Source of the DNA: Methanobacterium sp. UBA375 | GTDB lineage: Archaea > Methanobacteriota > Methanobacteria > Methanobacteriales > Methanobacteriaceae | Assembly (NCBI GenBank): GCA_002495625.1 | Contig: DAGC01000013.1 | Location: 1 to 64,000, forward strand | Direction: 5' to 3' | Length of the DNA stretch: 64,000 bases | Part shown: positions 26,862-37,648 of the stretch, piece by piece | Position numbering within the stretch: the first letter of the stretch is position 1 | Layout: each line of letters begins with the position of its first letter | Position numbers and translations under genes: made by a program | The notes under the pieces: generated by a model | The model's database searches: none | Seen by the model: the letters and a program-made list of their open reading frames with translations, nothing else | Told to the model about the DNA's origin: nothing

Positions 26862-28883
26862 ATGTTTAAGCCAGCCAGGATGAAAAAGCTCAGTATAATC
26901 ACCCTGGACAAGTATGCTGATTCTGCAGTGAGTTCACTTCATGAAGCAAGCATAGTACAAATCCAGGACATATCCGAGCGCATACAACAGGATGCGGAGT
27001 GGAAACAGATCCTTGAGCCTTCACATGCAACTCCCTTTACCGGACGAATTTCCTCACTTTTAATGAAAACCACCGGTAACATCGATTTTTTACATTCCGT
27101 TCGAAGAAGGGAAAAAGGCATGTTGAATATGGTTAAAGGACTGATTAAGGGATTCGTCAGCCCTCCGCCAATCGAAAAACTAGAAGTAGAAGAGGAAGGT
27201 GTAGAAGAACTAATCGGGAAGGTAGAATCAGACCTCGCCGAAGTTGAATCGAAAACCAAACCTCTGGAAGAAAAACTAAACCAGCTGGATGCTGAAAAGG
27301 CACAGCTGGAAAATGCCCGAAAAGTGGCAGAAAATTTAACTAATTTTAACGTTGATTTAGCAGATCTAGTAGAATCAGAATATACTTCGGTCATCGTTGG
27401 GAAAATCTCCAGCACCTCTTACGTAGAATTTAAAGAAAGCATAAAGGGTGTAACTGATGAAATAGAAGTATTTGATACTGATACTGCAGAAAAAGAATTT
27501 AAAATTCTCATCGTCATTACCAGAAAAGAATACGGAGATGAAGTTACCAGCGCACTCCGGAAGCTGGAATTTGAAAGATTCGAATTCCCCGGAGTAACTG
27601 GAACCCCCAGTGATATCATCAGTAACGCAGAGTCAAGAATTGAATCCATAGAACAAGAGAAAAAAGTAATAATGGGTGACTTAGCAGATATATCCGCAGA
27701 ATGGGAGCCGAAGTTACGGGTTCTCAAGGAGCAGTTGGAGATAGAAAAGCAGAGGAGTGAAATATATTCTTCCTTCGGCCAGACCAAGAACACCGTTATG
27801 CTAGAGGGCTGGGTGATGGAGAAAAAATTGGATGAAACCCTGGGGATCATCGAAAACTCCACTGAAGGCCATTCCATAGTGGACGTCTCTGATCCTGACG
27901 TTGAGAAAGATGACATTCCAGTTCACCTGGACAACCCCAAATTCGCCAAACCATATGAAATGTTTGTGCACATGTATTCCACCCCCACATACCGGGAATT
28001 CGACCCCACAATTTTGATGGCTATTGTTTTCCCCTTCTTCTTTGGTTTCTGTCTAACAGACGCCTTTTATGGAATATTGGACGCAATCATCGGTTATATC
28101 CTATATCGTGGGATAGGTAAAAGGAACAAGACCATGGGCAGTTTTGGTCTGATTCTTATTGCCTGTGGTGTATGGGCCTTCATATTGGGAATAATTACCA
28201 ATGGTTTTATAGGAGATTTCTTCCCCAGATGGTTCCTTGCATCAGCACCTCTTCCAACTGTCATAGACGCCATAGATGCATTTGTGCATCCAGAGACCAT
28301 CCTGATAATGGCCATGATATGTGGTGTTCTCCACATAAACATTGGATTAATTATAGGAGCCCGTAACAACTTCATTCGAGGGGAGGTTAAAGAAGCACTG
28401 GGGAGCCAGATAGTGTGGCTCGTCCTAGAGGCAGGTATAGCCTTACTGGTCGTAGCATACCTACTGACTGGATCCATGATGACCGGAGCACTGGTTGGAG
28501 CACCTCTACTGGTAGTAGGTCTTATAATGCTTATCTACATCAATGGGGCGTTTGGACTCATGGACATCACCGGTTTCATGGGAACCATTCTATCCTACGC
28601 CCGTCTTCTGGCGTTGTGTCTCTCGACTGGTGGAATAGCCATGACAGTTAACATACTAACTGGAATAAGTATCGATATGATTCCACTCATTGGAATAGTC
28701 CTGGCACCCATCATATTCCTGGGAGGACACGCAGTAAATATGGCATTCATGACTTTGGGGTCATTTATTAACGCATTACGTTTGCATTACGTTGAGTTCT
28801 TCGCTCAGTTTTACATAGGTGGAAGTCAGAAATTTAGAGCCTTCCGTACAAAAAGAAAATATACTGATTTAGGAGGTAAATAA
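26862..28883 (+). CDS. atpI: A-type ATP synthase subunit I (membrane a-like subunit)
   Basis: About 673 residues. The N-terminal half is soluble with coiled coils and contacts the peripheral stalks (MFKPARMKKLSIITLDKYAD at the start). The C-terminal half holds about eight transmembrane helices forming the ion half-channels: FPFFFGFCLTDAFYGI, the functional Arg region SYARLLALCLSTGGIAM, and LRLHYVEFFAQFYIGGSQKF at the end. It works with the c-ring (atpK) in ion translocation. The ATG at 26862 fits the family; a GTG at 26853 directly after atpH is the alternative. AtpK follows after one base. Confidence 0.95.
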   Translation: MFKPARMKKLSIITLDKYADSAVSSLHEASIVQIQDISERIQQDAEWKQILEPSHATPFTGRISSLLMKTTGNIDFLHSVRRREKGMLNMVKGLIKGFVSPPPIEKLEVEEEGVEELIGKVESDLAEVESKTKPLEEKLNQLDAEKAQLENARKVAENLTNFNVDLADLVESEYTSVIVGKISSTSYVEFKESIKGVTDEIEVFDTDTAEKEFKILIVITRKEYGDEVTSALRKLEFERFEFPGVTGTPSDIISNAESRIESIEQEKKVIMGDLADISAEWEPKLRVLKEQLEIEKQRSEIYSSFGQTKNTVMLEGWVMEKKLDETLGIIENSTEGHSIVDVSDPDVEKDDIPVHLDNPKFAKPYEMFVHMYSTPTYREFDPTILMAIVFPFFFGFCLTDAFYGILDAIIGYILYRGIGKRNKTMGSFGLILIACGVWAFILGIITNGFIGDFFPRWFLASAPLPTVIDAIDAFVHPETILIMAMICGVLHINIGLIIGARNNFIRGEVKEALGSQIVWLVLEAGIALLVVAYLLTGSMMTGALVGAPLLVVGLIMLIYINGAFGLMDITGFMGTILSYARLLALCLSTGGIAMTVNILTGISIDMIPLIGIVLAPIIFLGGHAVNMAFMTLGSFINALRLHYVEFFAQFYIGGSQKFRAFRTKRKYTDLGGK

Positions 28884-28884
28884 G

Positions 28885-29373
<489 letters not shown>

Positions 29374-29376
29374 GAC

Positions 29377-30000
29377 ATGAGCGCCGGGACTGAAAAGATA
29401 GTCTCAAGCATTATGTCCAATGCTCAGGTTAAAGCTGATACCATATTGGGGAAAGCGGAAGAGGAAAATAACTCCATTCTTGAAAAGGGCCGGGAAGAGG
29501 CCCTTCAGGAAAAGGAGAAAATCCTGGAAGACGCCAAAAAACAGTCCAATATGAAATACCAGCAGCTGATATCTGAAGCAAAGATGAACTCCAGAAGGAT
29601 GGAGCTTGAGGCTCGAGAAGAAGTTATAGAAGACTCATTTAAAAAGGCAGAAGAGAAACTGGAAGAAATTGCTTCCTCAGATTCTGTTGAATACAAGGAA
29701 TCCCTTAAAAACATCGTAACTGAAGCCGCTGCAGAAATTGGAGGAGGAGACATTATAGTCCTCCTTAAAGAATCAGACGTGGCCAAAATCAAGGATTCTC
29801 TACCAAAGATAGCAGAAGAAGTGAAAGGGAAAACAGGCAAAGACACCACCCTGGAGATAGGTGGAGATATTAAAACCATTGGAGGAGCTGTTGTTAAAAC
29901 TCGAAATGGTGAAATTGAAGTTAACAACACCATTGAAGCAAGGATGTTACGTTTCAAAAAAGATCTAAGGTCAAAAGTTGCAGCCGTGCTTTTCAAATAA
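29377..30000 (+). CDS. atpE: A-type ATP synthase subunit E (peripheral stalk)
   Basis: 207 residues: a long N-terminal helix (KADTILGKAEEENNSILEKG) that coils with subunit H, and a globular C-terminal domain (VLLKESDVAKIKDSL, EIGGDIKTIGGAVVKTRNGE) that caps the A1 head. Start ATG is three bases after atpK. Confidence 0.95.
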   Translation: MSAGTEKIVSSIMSNAQVKADTILGKAEEENNSILEKGREEALQEKEKILEDAKKQSNMKYQQLISEAKMNSRRMELEAREEVIEDSFKKAEEKLEEIASSDSVEYKESLKNIVTEAAAEIGGGDIIVLLKESDVAKIKDSLPKIAEEVKGKTGKDTTLEIGGDIKTIGGAVVKTRNGEIEVNNTIEARMLRFKKDLRSKVAAVLFK

Positions 30001-30018
30001 TATAGGGGAGATTTCAAA

Positions 30019-31176
30019 ATGGCAGAAGACATCACTACATTAATCACTGGATTGGGATTCCCCTCGGTTGAAGCTTTTATAGCCCTGCTAATAATAGCAA
30101 TAGCCGTGATAGCTCTTATAGCTGTGATATCAACCATAAGGCCCGTGCTAAGCATGTACCCTTATACCTATCCCAACGCTAGGGTAAGGGCCAGAAAAGG
30201 AAGGCTATTTACAGATAAACAGTACACAGAGATTTTAGAATCCCAAAGCCTTGAAGAGGTGAAAAATTACCTCAGGGGAATACCAGATTATACTAAATAT
30301 ATCGATGAATTCCCCCTGGAAAAGGCACTGGACACTCAGCTGGCAGAAACATATGATTTGGTAGCCAGAATTGCACCGGACAACAGCAAAGACGCCTTCA
30401 ACTTCCTACTCAAGAAATGGGATATCCGGAATATCAAAAGCATAATAATAGCTAAAGAAGCCGGACTAGACGCAGATGAAACAATGAATTTACTGGTACC
30501 CTTCGGAGAGCTCAGCGATAAGCTGAATACACTGGTGGATGCAGAAAATGTTACTGAAGTTTTAAACGGTCTGGAAGGCACAGATTACGCCCCTATTTTA
30601 GAGGACGCCCTTCCAGTATACCAGGAAACCGGTATATTACTTCCTTTAGAAGCATCTCTGGACAAATATTTACTGGAAAATCTCTTGAGAACCGCCGCCA
30701 CCCCTGAAGATGACAACACCGCTTACCTGCACGAATACATTGGAAACATAGTGGACATCTCCAACATAAAGATCATACTGAGGGCCAAAGCAGATGGTCT
30801 TAACTTCGAGGATATAGAACCTTACATGATCTCAAACGGATACCAGGTAAGGGAGTGGAAACTCAAGGACCTCATGGAATCTGAAGATGTTGCTGGGGTG
30901 GTAAACGGACTGGAAGGAACAGACTATGCTCCCATGCTGTCTGAAAGTCTGAACGATTACCAGGAAACCGGTTCAATAGCGACATTCGAAACAGCACTGG
31001 ACCACCACGTCAACGAGACCGCTAACAGAATATCGCTCAAGAACCAGTTTGGTATAGGGCCCATGATAGGTTACCTCAACAAAAAAGAGAAAGAGATTAA
31101 GAACTTGAAAACCATTGTCCGAGGAAAGAAGGAACAGGATCTATCCACATCAGTCATTAAGGAGATGTTAGTATGA
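30019..31176 (+). CDS. atpC: A-type ATP synthase subunit C (central stalk base)
   Basis: 385 residues, a V-type subunit d/C relative that links the rotor axle to the c-ring. Repeated motifs in three like segments (VTEVLNGLEGTDYAPILEDA and VAGVVNGLEGTDYAPMLSES) are visible. Unusually, about 40 N-terminal residues form a hydrophobic helix (AFIALLIIAIAVIALIAVIS), so it may be membrane-tethered, a feature that I recall for methanobacterial homologues. GGGGAG precedes the ATG. It overlaps atpF by four bases. Confidence 0.95.
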   Translation: MAEDITTLITGLGFPSVEAFIALLIIAIAVIALIAVISTIRPVLSMYPYTYPNARVRARKGRLFTDKQYTEILESQSLEEVKNYLRGIPDYTKYIDEFPLEKALDTQLAETYDLVARIAPDNSKDAFNFLLKKWDIRNIKSIIIAKEAGLDADETMNLLVPFGELSDKLNTLVDAENVTEVLNGLEGTDYAPILEDALPVYQETGILLPLEASLDKYLLENLLRTAATPEDDNTAYLHEYIGNIVDISNIKIILRAKADGLNFEDIEPYMISNGYQVREWKLKDLMESEDVAGVVNGLEGTDYAPMLSESLNDYQETGSIATFETALDHHVNETANRISLKNQFGIGPMIGYLNKKEKEIKNLKTIVRGKKEQDLSTSVIKEMLV

Positions 31177-31493
31177 CATCGAAGGTAGCAGTCATAGCCG
31201 ATCAGGACACAGTAACCGGATTTATGCTGGGAGGTATAAAAGAAGGTTACCCTGTGGAGGATATGCAGGAAGCAAGCAAAACACTGGAAGATCTTGTGAG
31301 TAAAGATTACTCTATTATAATAACCACAGAAAAAATTGGAGATGAGTTAAGAGATAAAATAAATAGTTTAACCAGTGAACGCGCATTACCCATGATAATT
31401 GAAATACCAGATAAATCAGGCTCGATTGAAAGGGAAACCGACCCGTTAAGAGAGCTTATAAAACGAGTAATTGGGGTTGAGATGGTAAAATGA
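31173..31493 (+). CDS. atpF: A-type ATP synthase subunit F
   Basis: 106 residues, a Rossmann-like small central stalk subunit (VAVIADQDTVTGFMLGGIKE, SIIITTEKIGDELRDKI, PMIIEIPDKSGS). It binds subunit D and modulates rotation. Overlaps atpC and atpA by four bases each (ATGA type), indicating translational coupling. Confidence 0.95.
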   Translation: MTSKVAVIADQDTVTGFMLGGIKEGYPVEDMQEASKTLEDLVSKDYSIIITTEKIGDELRDKINSLTSERALPMIIEIPDKSGSIERETDPLRELIKRVIGVEMVK

Positions 31494-33244
31494 TTACAGA
31501 AGGAAAAATAATAAAGATAGCAGGTCCCGTTATCACCGCTGACGGTATGAAAGGGACTCAGATGTACGAGATGGTCAGAGTCGGTGCAGACAAACTCATC
31601 GGTGAGATAATTGAACTCGAAGGTGACACGGCCACCATCCAGGTATACGAAGAAACCGCCGGTATGAAACCCGGAGAAGTAGTAGAAAGTACTGGAGGAC
31701 CACTCTCCGTGGAACTAGGACCGGGAATTATCGGTTCCATCTTCGACGGAATTCAAAGACCACTGGAGAACATCAAACTGTTAACCGGAGATTACATTGA
31801 AAGGGGAGTGGCTGTTCCCGCTCTACCTAAAGATAAAAAATGGAAATTCAAACCCACCGCAAAAGCCGGTGCAGAAGTACAGGGAGGAGACGTACTGGGT
31901 GAGGTACAGGAAACCTCTGCAGTAGTGCAGAAGATAATGGTCCCACCAAACGTATCCGGAACCCTGAAAAGCATAGCCAGCGAAGGAGAATACGTTGTTG
32001 AAGACGACATCGCCGAGGTAGAAACTCCTAAAGGCACCGAGAAAGTACAGTTAATGCAGAAATGGCCGGTAAGGGTTGGAAGACCATACAAGAACAAGTT
32101 AGACCCAGACATACCACTGGTAACTGGTCAAAGGGCACAGGACACCTTTTTCCCAGTGGCCAAAGGTGGAACCGCAGCCATACCCGGTCCCTTCGGATCA
32201 GGTAAAACCGTGACCCAGCAGCAGCTTGCAAAATGGGCCGACGCAGATATCATCGTATACGTCGGATGCGGTGAACGTGGAAACGAGATGACCGAAGTGT
32301 TGAAGGAGTTCCCAGAACTCGAGGACCCTAAAACTGGTAAACCACTCATGGACCGTACCGTACTTATCGCTAACACATCCAACATGCCAGTGGCAGCAAG
32401 GGAAGCCTGTGTGTACACCGGTATCACCATAGCAGAATACTTCCGTGACCAGGGATACGACGTAGCACTCATGGCAGACTCCACCAGCAGGTGGGCCGAG
32501 GCAATGAGGGAGATCTCCGGAAGGCTGGAGGAGATGCCTGGTGAAGAAGGATACCCCGCTTACTTAGCATCACGTCTGGCACAGTTCTATGAACGAGCCG
32601 GCCGGGTTACTACAGTAGGAACTGAAGATAAGATATCCTCGGTAAGTGTAGTCGGTGCAGTATCACCACCTGGTGGAGACTTATCTGAACCAGTAACACA
32701 GAACACCCTGCGTATATGTAAAGTGTTCTGGGCATTAGACGCCTCACTTGCAGATAAAAGACACTTCCCATCCATAGACTGGCTGCAGAGCTACTCACTC
32801 TACGTGGACAGTGTACAGGACTGGTGGGACCAGACTGTTGGTGGAGACTGGAGGAAAGCCCGTGACGACGCCATGATACTCTTACAGAAGGAAGCAGAAC
32901 TACAGGAGATCGTGCAGCTGGTAGGACCAGACGCATTACCTGACCGTGAGAGGATAACTTTAGAGAGTACCCGTATGATCCGGGAGGACTTCCTGCAGCA
33001 GAACGCATATCACGAAGTCGACACCTACTGCTCCTCAACCAAACAGTACCAGATGCTTAAAACCATTTTATTGTACCAGGAGAAAGCTACTGAAGCCCTG
33101 GAGCGTGGAACAGCATCCGATACCCTAACTAACCTACCGGTTAAGGAAGAGATCGGAAGGATGAAGTTCATACCAGAATCTGAATTCGAAGCACAGATCA
33201 AAGAAATCCAGGACAAAATAGTAGAACAAGCTGGAGGTGCCTAA
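31490..33244 (+). CDS. atpA: A-type ATP synthase catalytic subunit A
   Basis: 584 residues. The N-terminal beta-barrel, the non-homologous bulge region of the A/V type and the nucleotide-binding domain are all present. The Walker A is GPFGSGKTVTQQQLAKW, followed by EVLKEF, the Glu of CGERGNEMTEV and MADSTSRWAEAMREISGR. It is the ATP-making subunit of the A3B3 head. No intein interrupts it. The C-terminal helices end QIKEIQDKIVEQ. It overlaps the atpB ribosome site. Confidence 0.98.
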   Translation: MITEGKIIKIAGPVITADGMKGTQMYEMVRVGADKLIGEIIELEGDTATIQVYEETAGMKPGEVVESTGGPLSVELGPGIIGSIFDGIQRPLENIKLLTGDYIERGVAVPALPKDKKWKFKPTAKAGAEVQGGDVLGEVQETSAVVQKIMVPPNVSGTLKSIASEGEYVVEDDIAEVETPKGTEKVQLMQKWPVRVGRPYKNKLDPDIPLVTGQRAQDTFFPVAKGGTAAIPGPFGSGKTVTQQQLAKWADADIIVYVGCGERGNEMTEVLKEFPELEDPKTGKPLMDRTVLIANTSNMPVAAREACVYTGITIAEYFRDQGYDVALMADSTSRWAEAMREISGRLEEMPGEEGYPAYLASRLAQFYERAGRVTTVGTEDKISSVSVVGAVSPPGGDLSEPVTQNTLRICKVFWALDASLADKRHFPSIDWLQSYSLYVDSVQDWWDQTVGGDWRKARDDAMILLQKEAELQEIVQLVGPDALPDRERITLESTRMIREDFLQQNAYHEVDTYCSSTKQYQMLKTILLYQEKATEALERGTASDTLTNLPVKEEIGRMKFIPESEFEAQIKEIQDKIVEQAGGA

Positions 33245-33245
33245 A

Positions 33246-34640
<1,395 letters not shown>

Positions 34641-34669
34641 ACCTTTAATATTTTTAGAGGTATAAAAAA

Positions 34670-35317
34670 ATGGCACAAGAAATAATAGAAGACATCAATC
34701 CAACCAGGATGGAGCTTCTAAAACTAAAACAAAGGGAGAAACTGGCAGTTAAAGGCCACAGCCTCCTCAAGGAGAAGAGGAATGCCCTGATCATGGAGTT
34801 CTTCAACATCCTGGACCGGGTCAAAGGATCCCGGGAGAAGGTGGCCCTCAACCTTGAAGAAGCCTACAAAGACCTTACAGCCGCCCAGATAGCCATGGGC
34901 GACCTGGCAGTTAAAAAGGCCGCCATGTCCGTTAAGGAATCCATCGACGTGGACGTGGACTCCCGGAGTGTAATGGGAGTGGTGGTACCGGTCATGGACT
35001 ACGATGTCCAAAAAAGGACCATCGTTGAGAGGGGATACGGATTCATGGACACCTCTGTCAGACTGGACGATGCATCCCGGAAATTCGAGGAATCCATAGC
35101 TCAGATAATTGAACTGGGTGAGATAGAGAAGACCATCACACTACTCGCCGTGGAAATAGAATCAACCAAGAGGAGAGTTAACGCTTTAGAGCATATCATC
35201 ATACCCCGACTCCAGAACACCGTGAAGTACATCGAGATGCGATTGGAGGAGATGGACCGGGAGAACTTCGTAAGGCTCAAGATGATCAAGAAAACCATGT
35301 CGGAGAGTGAGGCCTGA
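34670..35317 (+). CDS. atpD: A-type ATP synthase subunit D (central axle)
   Basis: 215 residues. The two long helices of the rotor axle are evident: PTRMELLKLKQREKLAVKGH at the N-terminus and a C-terminal helix RRVNALEHIIIPRLQNTVKY. It spins inside the A3B3 head. Preceded by AGAGGT. Its TGA overlaps the ATG of the next gene, so that unknown gene is part of the operon. Confidence 0.95.
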   Translation: MAQEIIEDINPTRMELLKLKQREKLAVKGHSLLKEKRNALIMEFFNILDRVKGSREKVALNLEEAYKDLTAAQIAMGDLAVKKAAMSVKESIDVDVDSRSVMGVVVPVMDYDVQKRTIVERGYGFMDTSVRLDDASRKFEESIAQIIELGEIEKTITLLAVEIESTKRRVNALEHIIIPRLQNTVKYIEMRLEEMDRENFVRLKMIKKTMSESEA

Positions 35318-35700
35318 TGGTCAGGATACTAACCCGGCTGGACCAGGTGAAAAAGGAGCTTGAGGAACACTCCCACGCCGCCCTTGACTTCCAGATAGGT
35401 ACTATTTCCGGTGATCTAAGGGCAATCATAGCCGCGGAAGACAAGAAGTTCAAGGCCGGCGATATCAAGTCCATCGACATCAAACCCATCAAGATAGAAG
35501 CCAATGAAATATGTTTCCTCAGCGCCTACGCCTCAAATACATACGGCCACGCCATGGCAGTCGGTGAGGAAACCTCACTCCCCATAAGCATGGAGCGAAG
35601 TGCGGACACAGCACTCTTTGCCGCTGCACTGGACTGTAAGATAGAAGAAGATGATTTACTGGGTGTTTTAATCCTTTTACCCATTAAACTGACCCATTAA
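35317..35700 (+). CDS. DUF22-like protein cotranscribed with the ATP synthase
   Basis: 127 residues of unknown function. The pattern IKIEANEICFLSAYASNTYG, HAMAVGEETSLPISMERSAD and DLLGVLILLPIKLTH resembles the archaeal DUF22 family as I remember it. The one-base overlap with atpD argues for cotranslation with the ATP synthase, but no published subunit matches. Could be an assembly or regulatory factor; this is inference. Confidence 0.65.
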   Translation: MVRILTRLDQVKKELEEHSHAALDFQIGTISGDLRAIIAAEDKKFKAGDIKSIDIKPIKIEANEICFLSAYASNTYGHAMAVGEETSLPISMERSADTALFAAALDCKIEEDDLLGVLILLPIKLTH

Positions 35701-35779
35701 ATCTATTTTTTTATTTTGCTCTGTTTTCTGTATTAACTATATCCATACTATTCCATCTTATTTTTCTCAAACCTCTCTT

Positions 35780-36055
35780 TTAAGAACGTGTAACCCTCCT
35801 TATAAAGAGACATTCACTCATACAGATTGTGCAGCTCTCGTTACATCCCTTGCATATGGTGTTAATTTAGTTCTTTTATATCCTACTTGAGTTACTTCTC
35901 CGGATATGGCTCCTTCGGGACATTTTCTAAGACATTTCCACAAAGATCACAGTAATCTACTATCCATGAATGCTTATTTCCATCCTTGAATGGTAAGTTT
36001 TCTATGCTGGTAAATATTGCTGCTACTTTCTCTCTTGTACCGAGTTTGGTATATC
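35780..36055 (-). pseudogene. Relic of a QueG/dehalogenase-like 4Fe-4S protein (frameshifted, truncated)
   Basis: On the minus strand the frame reads REKVAAIFTSIENLPFKDGN, then DYCDLCGKCLRKCPEGAI, the first 4Fe-4S motif. The second motif (CNESCTICMSECLFIRR) lies in another frame and ends at TAA 35780-35782, so at least one frameshift occurred near 35855. The N-terminal part is missing; at about 36055 the sequence switches to the opposite-strand fragment. No product is expected. Confidence 0.75.
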
Positions 36056-36070
36056 TATCCCACACTCACA

Positions 36071-36447
36071 GGTATAGGAGGGATAGGTCAAAGTGGCTTA
36101 TTAATCACACCAGAACTAGGTCCAGGACAAAAAACATCCTCCATACTGACCAGTATCGAAAATTTACCCACTAAAAAATCAGAAAACTATTCCTGGATCA
36201 CAGTATATTGTGAGAGATGTGGTAAATGTATTAAAGCTTGTCCTGAAAAAGCATTAATAGAAATAGAAAGCTGTTGCGGAGGAAAAGAAACCCAATTTAT
36301 ACAAAGTCGATGCATATGGTGTTCTCAGGGCTGTACCTATTGTATTGAAGATTGCCCATTTAAACAAAAGGGGGGTATGAGCATGTAAAGAATAGATTCG
36401 ATAAAATGAAAGCTAAATTACAAGAGAAAGGTAAAATTAAATTTTAA
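36071..36447 (+). pseudogene. Second Fe-S protein relic, head to head with the first
   Basis: GIGGIGQSGLLITPELGPGQ, SILTSIENLP, CERCGKCIKACPEKAL and a second Cys cluster CIWCSQGCTYCIEDCPF mark the C-terminal half of a QueG/reductive-dehalogenase-like ferredoxin domain. The frame closes with TAA after MSM, but adding one G to the G-run at 36371-36376 would extend it through KNRFDKMKAKLQEKGKIKF to a stop at 36447, so a one-base deletion is likely. There is no N-terminal half. An ATG-initiated frame from 36017 exists but its first 18 residues look like random sequence. Confidence 0.7.
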
Positions 36448-37135
36448 TTTTCCTATTTTCTAAACTTCTTTTGGCAAAGTTTACAGCCTCTTCAAAGGCA
36501 TCTTTATGAAGTCCGGAAGCCATTAATTTCTTACATTCTTCATCAGCAAAAAGTCTTACCTTAGCTGCTCTACAAGGATAATGCTGTAACTTCAAACCAG
36601 CTTCTATTGGAATATTTTCTGAATCTAATTGTTCACCCGAATATTTATTCTTAATAAACTCTGCAACAAACTCCGTTGACCCACAAGGAGAAGACTTTAA
36701 AACAACTACATCTTTAATTTTATTGCCATCCAAAGTAAAATGAACCTTAGGTTTCCCTATATGTGAAACAAACTTATCATAAATCGGGTCACCAATCTCA
36801 TCAAGTTCACACATAATATAAGGACAAATTACATTACCGTAAGATTCCAACTGATTCTTAAACCCTTCACCCCTCCATGCAGCAACAATTAGCCAATCAA
36901 CAACATTAGAAAACCTTTCTACTAATTCTAATGTTAAATCTGGATGTGAAGTGTAAGTAATGAGGATATTTACTCCCTCAATTTCCTGAATTTTTTCTTC
37001 AGGTATCTCTATATCATCTATAAACATAGATGATACTTCTTCAAGTTCTATAAATACTGTATCAAATTCCTTATTTATATTTTCATAAGCACGATCTCCA
37101 TATGGTCCATCAGTCACAATTCCTACTTTTAACAT
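36437..37135 (-). CDS. DUF166 family protein
   Basis: 232 residues of the archaeal DUF166 family: NILITYTSHPDLTLELVERF, SSPCGSTEFVAEFIKNKYSG and QHYPCRAAKVRLFADEECKK, with conserved cysteines. The function is unknown; thymidylate-synthase-like relationships have been suggested in annotation. It lies seven bases after arsC in the same direction, so it is probably cotranscribed and may have a role linked to arsenic or thiol chemistry. Overlaps the tail of the Fe-S relic on the other strand. Confidence 0.75.
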   Translation of the reverse strand: MLKVGIVTDGPYGDRAYENINKEFDTVFIELEEVSSMFIDDIEIPEEKIQEIEGVNILITYTSHPDLTLELVERFSNVVDWLIVAAWRGEGFKNQLESYGNVICPYIMCELDEIGDPIYDKFVSHIGKPKVHFTLDGNKIKDVVVLKSSPCGSTEFVAEFIKNKYSGEQLDSENIPIEAGLKLQHYPCRAAKVRLFADEECKKLMASGLHKDAFEEAVNFAKRSLENRKIKI

Positions 37136-37142
37136 CTTTAAT

Positions 37143-37568
37143 TCACCTCTTAAAAGTTTCTCTTATCCAATCTTCTATTTCATTTCTAGCTTGAGAAAAA
37201 ACTTCAATTTTTTCGTTTTCATCTCCAACTACTGATGCAGGGTCAGGGAATGATCTATGGATATAAGTTTTTCCTCCAGGGAAAAATGGACAAACGTCAC
37301 TATCACCCTCACAAACTGTAACCACGTAATCAAATTCTTTACCTTCAAATTCATTCAGACTTTTAGATCGGTTTCGGGATATATCGATTCCCCTATTGGC
37401 CATGACTTTCACTGCGTAGGGGTTGGCGGTATCTGGAGCCGTGCCAGCACTGTAAGCTTCAAACGAATCACCGTGAATTGAATTTAAAAGTCCTTCCGCC
37501 ATTTGGGACCGGGAGGAATTATGTTCGCAGATGAATAAAACTTTTTTCTTTATTTTTTTTGGTTCCAT
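37143..37568 (-). CDS. arsC: Arsenate reductase, thioredoxin-coupled type
   Basis: 141 residues of the low-molecular-weight phosphatase fold. The P-loop is Cys14-X5-Arg20 (CEHNSSRSQ). The resolving cysteines Cys86 and Cys93 (CEGDSDVC) keep the seven-residue spacing of the pI258 ArsC class, followed by the Asp in RSFPDP. Reduces arsenate to arsenite, which ArsM methylates and Acr3 exports. Divergent from the arsM/acr3 group across an AT-rich promoter region of 80 bases. Confidence 0.92.
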   Translation of the reverse strand: MEPKKIKKKVLFICEHNSSRSQMAEGLLNSIHGDSFEAYSAGTAPDTANPYAVKVMANRGIDISRNRSKSLNEFEGKEFDYVVTVCEGDSDVCPFFPGGKTYIHRSFPDPASVVGDENEKIEVFSQARNEIEDWIRETFKR

Positions 37569-37574
37569 GTGTAC

Positions 37575-37618
37575 TCATTATATATCCATAGATTTAAATA
37601 TATTGATACAAATAATGA
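37575..37618. promoter_or_regulatory. Inverted repeat in the divergent arsenic promoter
   Basis: TCATTAT (37575-37581) and ATAATGA (37612-37618) are perfect arms around an AT-rich core with TATA-like sequence (TTTAAATATATTG). The location between arsC and the plus-strand arsenic genes suits a shared operator, but no regulator gene is in the window. Confidence 0.35.
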
Positions 37619-37648
37619 TTTAAGTGATTGGTGAGAAGGGGAAATTTT

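Noticed and set aside
31490..33244. Intein in atpA
   Set aside because: The subunit is of normal length and the P-loop region is continuous.
36017..36388. Full-length ferredoxin gene
   Set aside because: The first 18 residues are not ferredoxin-like, the domain starts in mid-protein, and the C-terminus is cut by a G-run shift.
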